DNA of 64,000 nt, taken from positions 110,196 through 174,195 of the forward strand of contig NZ_JXXK01000003.1 in assembly GCF_000949455.1 (NCBI RefSeq), read 5' to 3'. The notes below the pieces were generated by a model. That model was given only the letters and a program-made list of their open reading frames with translations. It was not told the origin of the DNA and did not search any database. This DNA comes from Ruthenibacterium lactatiformans. Its GTDB lineage: Bacteria > Bacillota > Clostridia > Oscillospirales > Ruminococcaceae. Below are positions 59,367 to 64,000 of the stretch, one piece after another. A program made the position numbers and the translations under genes. Positions within the stretch are counted from its first letter, which is position 1, and every line of letters starts with the position of its first letter.

Positions 59367-59511
59367 ATGGTATAATAACCTCAAACCCGCCGTTTGCGCG
59401 GCTGCGCGTGTGCATGGCACACGCCCCTGTGCTGACGCACAGGGCTTTGAGAACATTGAACCATGCAAAACCGCAGCAGGCGCGGTTTTGTTGGGGCCGC
59501 TTCGCGGCGCC
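59367..59511 (+). ncRNA. Repeat copy 3, putative small structured RNA
   Basis: TATAAT 59371-59376. Nearly identical to copy 2, differing in the few bases after the terminator-like stem (59466-59490). The recent duplication of copies 2 and 3 is evident. Confidence 0.5.
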
Positions 59512-59596
59512 ATGGTATAATAGCCTCAAACCCGCCGCTTGCGCGGCTGCGCGTGTGCATTGCACAAGCCCCTGTGCCGGCGCGCAGGGCTTTGAG
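59512..59596 (+). promoter_or_regulatory. Repeat copy 4, now leader of the YjbR-type gene
   Basis: TATAAT 59516-59521; closing stem CTCAAA/TTTGAG (59591-59596), hairpins GCCGC/GCGGC, GTGTGC with one mismatch, and CCCTGTGC/GCGCAGGG. It lacks the terminator-like stem; AAGGAGG and the ATG of the next gene follow at once, so this copy acts as promoter and 5' leader. Confidence 0.6.
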
Positions 59597-59615
59597 AATA
59601 AGGAGGAACCGGGAA

Positions 59616-59993
59616 ATGACAAAGGACGAGCTGCTTGCCCTGTGCGCCGCATATCCCGGCGCTGCTGTGGACTGCCCGTTTGAGGACGGCGGCAATGTCG
59701 TGGTACGTCACGCCGCCGGGCGCAAATGGTTTGCTCTTGTTTTTGAACGCGACGGAAAATTATGCGTAAATTTGAAATGTGAACCAATGAAAGCCGATTT
59801 CTGGCGGGCGGCCTACCCCGCCGTTACGCCGGGCTGGCATATGAACCATACCCACTGGAACACCGTGGAGGTGAACGCCGGTGTCCCGCCGGAGGACCTT
59901 TGCGAAATGATCTCCGACAGCTATCGCCTGACAACCTCTCCCGCTCGCGCGGAACGGAGTACGCGCCGCGCAAAGCAGCGGCCGCAGCCGTGA
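59616..59993 (+). CDS. MmcQ/YjbR family protein
   Basis: 125 residues from the ATG at 59616 (AAGGAGG upstream). The YjbR/CyaY-like pattern is clear: LLALCAAYPGAAVDCPF, KWFALVFERDGKLCVNLKCEP, ADFWRAAYPAVTPGWHMN and HWNTVEVNAGVPPEDLCEMI. The double-wing fold may bind DNA, but no function is established for the family. The last 20 residues are basic and untypical. It is driven by the last copy of the repeat array. Confidence 0.88.
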   Translation: MTKDELLALCAAYPGAAVDCPFEDGGNVVVRHAAGRKWFALVFERDGKLCVNLKCEPMKADFWRAAYPAVTPGWHMNHTHWNTVEVNAGVPPEDLCEMISDSYRLTTSPARAERSTRRAKQRPQP

Positions 59994-60008
59994 GACCTCG
60001 CTTCCGGC

Positions 60009-60045
60009 AAAAAACGTCCGCAGAGCCTCCTGAGGCTCTGCGGAC
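60009..60045. terminator. Bidirectional terminator
   Basis: Perfect 14-bp arms GTCCGCAGAGCCTC (60016-60029) and GAGGCTCTGCGGAC (60032-60045). On the minus strand six T residues follow (60014-60009), serving the beta-CASP gene; the plus side has CTTCTTTT. Confidence 0.85.
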
Positions 60046-60078
60046 ACTTCTTTTCTCTTTACGCCCCAAAGGATACGC

Positions 60079-61686
60079 TCATGCGCGCCAGGCGTCGTAC
60101 AAGGCCTGTACCTGCGCAGCCATGCGCTTGAGTTCCTTGTTGGGTCTTCCTCCCGCCCCCTGGGCCAATGCGGAAAGCTGCTTGACGGCCCGCTGCAGCT
60201 CACTGAAGGCCGCCATTGCGCGCGGGTCGCGCGCGGCCTCCTCCGGCTTTTTGCGCAGTACTCCGGCGGGCTGGGCCAGAAACGCCCCGGCGGCCAGATC
60301 ATAACACGTTCCGCTGTACGGGGCCATCGCATTGTAACCGTATTCTTCTCTCAGGCACTGGGTAAAATCCGTACATGCTTCATCGTCGCCATGATTGACG
60401 AATATCTGCGCCGGCTTCGGTGAAACACCCTGGAGCCAGCGGATGAGCCCGTTTTTATCCGCGTGCCCGCTCACGCCCGCCAGCACGCGGATTTCTGCGT
60501 TGACTGCGATCGCTTCGTCGAATATTTTTACCGATGGTGCGCCGTCCACCAGCGCGCGCCCCAGCGTGCCCTCTGCCTGATAACCAACAAACAGCACCGT
60601 ATTTTCGCTGTGCCACAGATTATGCTTTAAATGATGCCGGATACGCCCCGCATCGCACATTCCGCTGGCAGAAAGGATGACCTTCGGCACGGCATTCGCA
60701 TTGATGGCTTGGGAATCCTCCTTCGTCACGCTGGTCCTAAGCCCTTCAAACCAGAGCGGATTTACCCCGCTCCGCACCAGTTCCCGCGCCTCAGGGTCCA
60801 GATTTTCCGTGGGGCATTGCAGGAAAATGCTCGTTGCCTCATTGGCCAGCGGGCTGTCCACATAAACAGGGAATCCGTCGTGCCCGTGCACCCGGCCCTG
60901 CTCCTTGATCTCCCGGATAAAATACAGCATTTCCTGCGTGCGGCCCACAGCAAAGGAGGGAATGACCACCGTGCCGCCCCGGTCAAAAGTCTGCTGCAGG
61001 ATCTCCGTCAACGCGCCCACATAATCCGGGCGCTCACCGTGAAGCCGGTTGCCGTAGGTGGATTCCAGCACCAGATAATCTGCCTGCTCCACCCGCTGCG
61101 GGTCGTTGAGGATGGGCTGATGCGTATTCCCCACGTCACCGCTGAACACCATCTTTTTGGTAACGCCGCCCTCGCTCATCCATATCTCAATGGCGGCGGA
61201 GCCGAGCAAATGCCCGATATCCGTAAAGCGCACCGCAACGCCTTCGCCAACGGCCGTCAGCTTGTTGTACGGGCACGGACGGAAGCGGGATAAAACGCCC
61301 TCTGCGTCCGCCATCGTGTACAGCGCCTCCGCCTCCGGGCGTCCGGCCCTGCGCGCCTTTCGGTTTTTCCACTCCGCCTCGCTCTCCTGAATATGCGCGC
61401 TGTCGCGCAGCATGATCTGGCACAGGCTGGCAGTGGATTCCGTAGCATACACGGTGCCCCGAAAGCCGTTTTTGTACAGCAGGGGCAGATATCCAGAATG
61501 GTCGATATGGGCGTGCGTCAGCAGCACGCAGCTCAGTTCTGCCGGGTTCACAGGCAGCGGGATATTCTCGAACCGGTTTTCCCCCTGCTCCATCCCGCAG
61601 TCCACCAGGAAAGCGCTGTTCCCCACCTCCAGCAGGGAGCAGCTCCCCGTAACCTCATGCGTGGCGCCGATAAACGTTACCTTCAT
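60079..61686 (-). CDS. Beta-CASP metallo-beta-lactamase-fold ribonuclease
   Basis: 535 residues, the size of bacterial CPSF73-like MBL proteins. Metal motifs: LTHAHIDHSGYLPLL (HxHxDH), DIGHLLGSAAIEIW, VFSGDVGNTHQPIL; the beta-CASP insert has VLESTYGNRLHGER, VIPSFAVGRTQEMLY and SGMCDAGRIRHHL; C-terminal VSGHADKNGLIRWL and IFVNHGDDEA hold further His. The KH part of RNase J is absent. It probably acts as an RNA nuclease in the cytoplasm; its substrate is unknown. The last 45 residues are helical. Confidence 0.9.
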   Translation of the reverse strand: MKVTFIGATHEVTGSCSLLEVGNSAFLVDCGMEQGENRFENIPLPVNPAELSCVLLTHAHIDHSGYLPLLYKNGFRGTVYATESTASLCQIMLRDSAHIQESEAEWKNRKARRAGRPEAEALYTMADAEGVLSRFRPCPYNKLTAVGEGVAVRFTDIGHLLGSAAIEIWMSEGGVTKKMVFSGDVGNTHQPILNDPQRVEQADYLVLESTYGNRLHGERPDYVGALTEILQQTFDRGGTVVIPSFAVGRTQEMLYFIREIKEQGRVHGHDGFPVYVDSPLANEATSIFLQCPTENLDPEARELVRSGVNPLWFEGLRTSVTKEDSQAINANAVPKVILSASGMCDAGRIRHHLKHNLWHSENTVLFVGYQAEGTLGRALVDGAPSVKIFDEAIAVNAEIRVLAGVSGHADKNGLIRWLQGVSPKPAQIFVNHGDDEACTDFTQCLREEYGYNAMAPYSGTCYDLAAGAFLAQPAGVLRKKPEEAARDPRAMAAFSELQRAVKQLSALAQGAGGRPNKELKRMAAQVQALYDAWRA

Positions 61687-61826
61687 GGCTTTTGCATCTC
61701 CCTTTTCCGCGGCCCTTCCCGCCGCTTTCGCCTCCGTCCGTATGCGGACGAAGGACGTGTTTTTTTCATTGTATCACAGCCTCTGCCGCCGCGTCCCGTA
61801 TTTTCCGCAAAATTTACAGGATGTAC

Positions 61827-61862
61827 AAAAAGCCCCCGAAGGGATTATCCTTCGGGGGCTTT
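61827..61862 (-). terminator. Terminator of the surface-protein gene
   Basis: Arms AAAGCCCCCGAAGG (61829-61842) and CCTTCGGGGGCTTT (61849-61862), six-base loop. On the minus strand TTTTTG follows. It lies 34 bases after the stop. Confidence 0.85.
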
Positions 61863-61896
61863 CGTTATGGATTTGCCTGAGGTTCGCGTTCCGTGC

Positions 61897-64000
61897 TTAC
61901 GCCTGAGCCGGGGTCTGCGCGTTGTCATCGGGCTCTTCTTTTTCCTTGCGGGCAAAGATGCACACAATGACCTGCACCAGAGCGATGAGCACCATGAGCC
62001 ATGTCCAGCGGTCCACGAACACCATCGGATTGCGCATATTCTCCGTGAGGAGGAAGGCGATGATGGAGCCAATGGCCGGGATGAGGCTCAGCACACGAGT
62101 CACGCCTTTGCGCTTCACCGTGTACTCCACGTTCTCGTTCTCATCCTCTTTCTTCTTTTTGCCCAGGAAGCCGATGAGCAGCAGGATGCTGACAAGGGCC
62201 GTGCAGAGCATCAGGATGAGGTTGAGCAGCGCCCATGCGGCGCCGGAAGCGAGCGGCGTATCGGCTTCCTCGATCTCCTCTTCGGCGGGCTCTTCCGCGG
62301 GTGCTTCGGGTTCAGCCGGAGCAAGCGGGGTTTCAGGCTCGTCGATGGTTTCCTCCGGGCCTTCTTCCGGCGCCGTCGGACCTACCGGGGTCACCGGAGG
62401 CACCGGGGGTTCTTCCGGAATGACGCCTTCCGCATTGAAGTCCGCCACAAAGGTGATGTCGCCTGTGATGGCGTAAGAGGTCGTCGGAGTCGCCGGGCCC
62501 CAGAACAGCGTGTTGGCGATGTATCCCAGATTCGCCAGCGCTGTCGGGATCTGTGCTTCAGTCAGATAACCGGTACCGTTCTCAGCGGGTTCGCCGTTCT
62601 CGTTCAGCAGTGTCACGACCGTGGTCATCTGCTTCGTATTCTGAGCGTCCGTGCCGCCCTTGGGCTGGAGTACGCCGTTGATCGCTTCAAATGTGACAGT
62701 TGCCTGATACTTATCCGGGATGTTGTCACCCGGGACCTCCGGGTCGGGGTCTTTGGTCGGGTCGGACTTCTCATCCTTTGTGAAGTTGACGTTCACGATA
62801 TTCGCAGCCGCATCCTTCGAGATGAGCTTGCCCGCGCCGTCCACATTCTCCAGCACGTAGTTCGCGCCGTCAAAAGTGGTCTTGCCGGTGTCGTAGGGAA
62901 TCGCGTCGCCGATCTTGCCGGTGGCATTCACAGCAGAAGCGGTATCCTCAACGCCGTCGTAGTAGTAGTGTACCTGGTAACCGGAGATCGCCAGCTCCCA
63001 CGTCACTGTAAAGACAGCGCCGTCAGCCGTGATCTCAGCCCCTTCGGCCGGTACGGCCGGTGTCCAGCGTTCGGTGGCCGGGTCGTAATCCGCGGCTGCG
63101 GCTGCAGTCGGGACCTGAGCCTCAGCCAGCTTGCCTGTGCCGTTCTCGGCCCACTTGCCGTCCGCGTCGAACAGAGTCACATAGGTGACCAGCTCAGTGC
63201 CCGTGCTGCCGCCCAGCGTAACTGCGCCATTGACAGCCTGATAGGTCACTTTCGCCTGATACTTGTCGGGCACATTGTCCGGCTTATCCGGGTTTTCGGG
63301 GTCAGTGCCCTTTGTATCAACGTCGAAATATGCGGTGAATTCTGCATTGTCCGTGTATACCTCGCTCTTCAGCGTCTCCATACCGGAGGTCACATCGCGC
63401 CTGGTTCCATCGGTCCAGTAATCGAATGCATAGCCCTCACGTCCCGCCGCATTTGCACCGGCCGGGCTGGCTTTCTTCTCTTCGAGCAGTTCGCCGTTCA
63501 GCCGTTCAAAGGTGTGGGTCTCCACGCTCTTGTCAACCGTGCCCTTCTGGACGTCCGCACTCTGATAGGTAAATACGATCTGCGCATAATCGGGGATGCC
63601 GTCCGGGCCGCCCTCTTCATCCTTTGCGTAGTACACCCTGACCACGTTGTCGGCTTCAATGTCGCTCACCGTCAGGCCGTTGTTTTCGACCCAGTCCAGC
63701 GTATAGTGTACGCCGTTCCGGTCCGTTTCTGCGGCCGCCGCAGTCGTGAATGTCTCACCGTAAGTGACAGACTGCACCCGGGTCATATCCGTATCCTGAA
63801 CCTTGTCGAAGTAATATTCGACCGTGACGTTGTACGGGTTGGCCGTAAAGGAGCCTGTGATCTCCACATCCTGTGCAGGCATCGTGAAGTCGCCGGTGCT
63901 CCAGCCGCTGAAGGTATGGCCCTTTGCGGTCGCGGCCTCCGCCACTGTTACAGAGGCACCGTATTTCACAGCCGCCTTTTCCGGCAGTGCACTTGCGTCC
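61897..64000 (-). CDS. Repeat-containing surface protein with membrane-anchored C-terminus (5' end outside window)
   Basis: About 700 residues visible; the frame is still open at the window edge, so an apparent GTG start at 63969 is not the true start. InlB/MucBP-type modules recur (GHTFSGWSTGDFTMPAQDVE; NVTVEYYFDK; YQVHYYYDG), and two related units begin with PDKYQAKVTYQAVNG and PDKYQATVTFEAING. A Pro/Glu-rich linker (EEPPVPPVTPVGPTAPEEG) leads to a C-terminal part with three hydrophobic segments (ALLNLILMLCTALVSILLL; VLSLIPAIGSIIAFLL; LMVLIALVQVIVCIF) instead of LPXTG. Likely a cell-surface adhesin or matrix protein. Confidence 0.8.
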   Translation of the reverse strand, partial: DASALPEKAAVKYGASVTVAEAATAKGHTFSGWSTGDFTMPAQDVEITGSFTANPYNVTVEYYFDKVQDTDMTRVQSVTYGETFTTAAAAETDRNGVHYTLDWVENNGLTVSDIEADNVVRVYYAKDEEGGPDGIPDYAQIVFTYQSADVQKGTVDKSVETHTFERLNGELLEEKKASPAGANAAGREGYAFDYWTDGTRRDVTSGMETLKSEVYTDNAEFTAYFDVDTKGTDPENPDKPDNVPDKYQAKVTYQAVNGAVTLGGSTGTELVTYVTLFDADGKWAENGTGKLAEAQVPTAAAAADYDPATERWTPAVPAEGAEITADGAVFTVTWELAISGYQVHYYYDGVEDTASAVNATGKIGDAIPYDTGKTTFDGANYVLENVDGAGKLISKDAAANIVNVNFTKDEKSDPTKDPDPEVPGDNIPDKYQATVTFEAINGVLQPKGGTDAQNTKQMTTVVTLLNENGEPAENGTGYLTEAQIPTALANLGYIANTLFWGPATPTTSYAITGDITFVADFNAEGVIPEEPPVPPVTPVGPTAPEEGPEETIDEPETPLAPAEPEAPAEEPAEEEIEEADTPLASGAAWALLNLILMLCTALVSILLLIGFLGKKKKEDENENVEYTVKRKGVTRVLSLIPAIGSIIAFLLTENMRNPMVFVDRWTWLMVLIALVQVIVCIFARKEKEEPDDNAQTPAQA

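Larger units (their letters stand above)
58960..59596 (+). repeat. Tandem array of four structured, promoter-bearing repeats
   Basis: Units of about 145 bases begin at 58960, 59222, 59367 and 59512; a different promoter-bearing spacer (59106-59221) lies between the first two. Each unit has TGGTATAAT (extended -10), a closing stem, three hairpins and, in the first three, a CAAAACCGC/GCGGTTTTG terminator-like stem followed by a small GCCGC/GCGGC hairpin. The second and third copies are almost identical; the first has diverged with base changes on both sides of stems. The last copy ends in the ribosome site of the YjbR-type gene. Confidence 0.85.

Noticed and set aside
58960..59596. The repeat array as a CRISPR
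   Set aside because: Units are about 145 bases with no unique spacers of regular size and no cas genes nearby.
59096..59787. Several overlapping ORFs within the 58960-59600 repeats
   Set aside because: They repeat the same peptide because the DNA is repeated; frames run through promoters and terminator-like stems, so they are by-products of the array.

Overview
The window reads as chromosome of a GC-rich, strictly anaerobic member of the Clostridia, most likely an Oscillospiraceae/Ruminococcaceae-type gut bacterium. The evidence is strong AGGAGG ribosome sites, a T-box leader on thrS, RNase Y, a PepV-type dipeptidase, class III (anaerobic) ribonucleotide reductase, a trimeric NADH-linked [FeFe] hydrogenase, a six-gene Rnf complex and a C-terminally anchored repeat surface protein. 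No rRNA, tRNA or CRISPR array was seen. The assignment is inferred from gene content only.

Layout. 1-10080: one minus-strand operon-like run of ten genes: a livKHMGF-type ABC importer followed without a clear break by a VOC protein, an IlvD/Edd dehydratase, a LacI-family regulator, a sugar isomerase/epimerase and an Old Yellow Enzyme flavoprotein cut by the window edge. A promoter, a LacI/CcpA-like operator and a second palindrome lie upstream of livK. 10133-15795: alpha-galactosidase operon with small conserved proteins and a DUF6056-type membrane protein. 15876-16512: a plus-strand promoter-to-terminator unit of about 625 nt with no convincing gene but many hairpins, probably a large structured RNA. 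16542-26605: a hydrogen-metabolism island. A minus-strand sensory-type [FeFe] hydrogenase with PHP, DRTGG and ATPase partners diverges, across a Rex-like operator, from a plus-strand operon encoding the NADH-linked [FeFe] hydrogenase. 26666-28817: a lipoprotein, an ANT(6)-like adenylyltransferase and an IS3 remnant. 28865-35397: flippase, YgjP metallopeptidase, nrdD / separate glycyl-radical peptide / nrdG behind an NrdR-box promoter, and trmB. 35455-39617: glycerate kinase, GntP permease and CdaR regulator. 39691-45175: rnfCDGEAB. 45263-61862: housekeeping and transport genes (NptA-type Na/Pi transporter, PepV, T-box-thrS, rny, ZIP transporter, C39-like peptidase, ferredoxin, hydrolase, YjbR protein, beta-CASP nuclease), with a tandem array of structured, promoter-bearing repeats at 58960-59596. 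61897-64000: partial anchored surface protein.

How it fits together. Reduced ferredoxin and NADH can be disposed of as hydrogen by the HydABC-like enzyme, whose promoter carries a Rex (NADH/NAD+)-type site, or ferredoxin can drive ion pumping by Rnf. The divergent sensory hydrogenase cluster is placed to report hydrogen or redox state. The glycerate and livK operons feed carbon compounds into this metabolism.

The most unusual items are the ~625-nt structured transcript (15888-16512), the four-copy repeat array whose stems show compensatory base changes (58960-59596), the class III RNR whose glycyl-radical tail is a separate 53-residue gene (33628-33789), a double-FMN-domain RnfG (41846-42793), and the combined importer/sugar-acid/OYE operon (1-9625).
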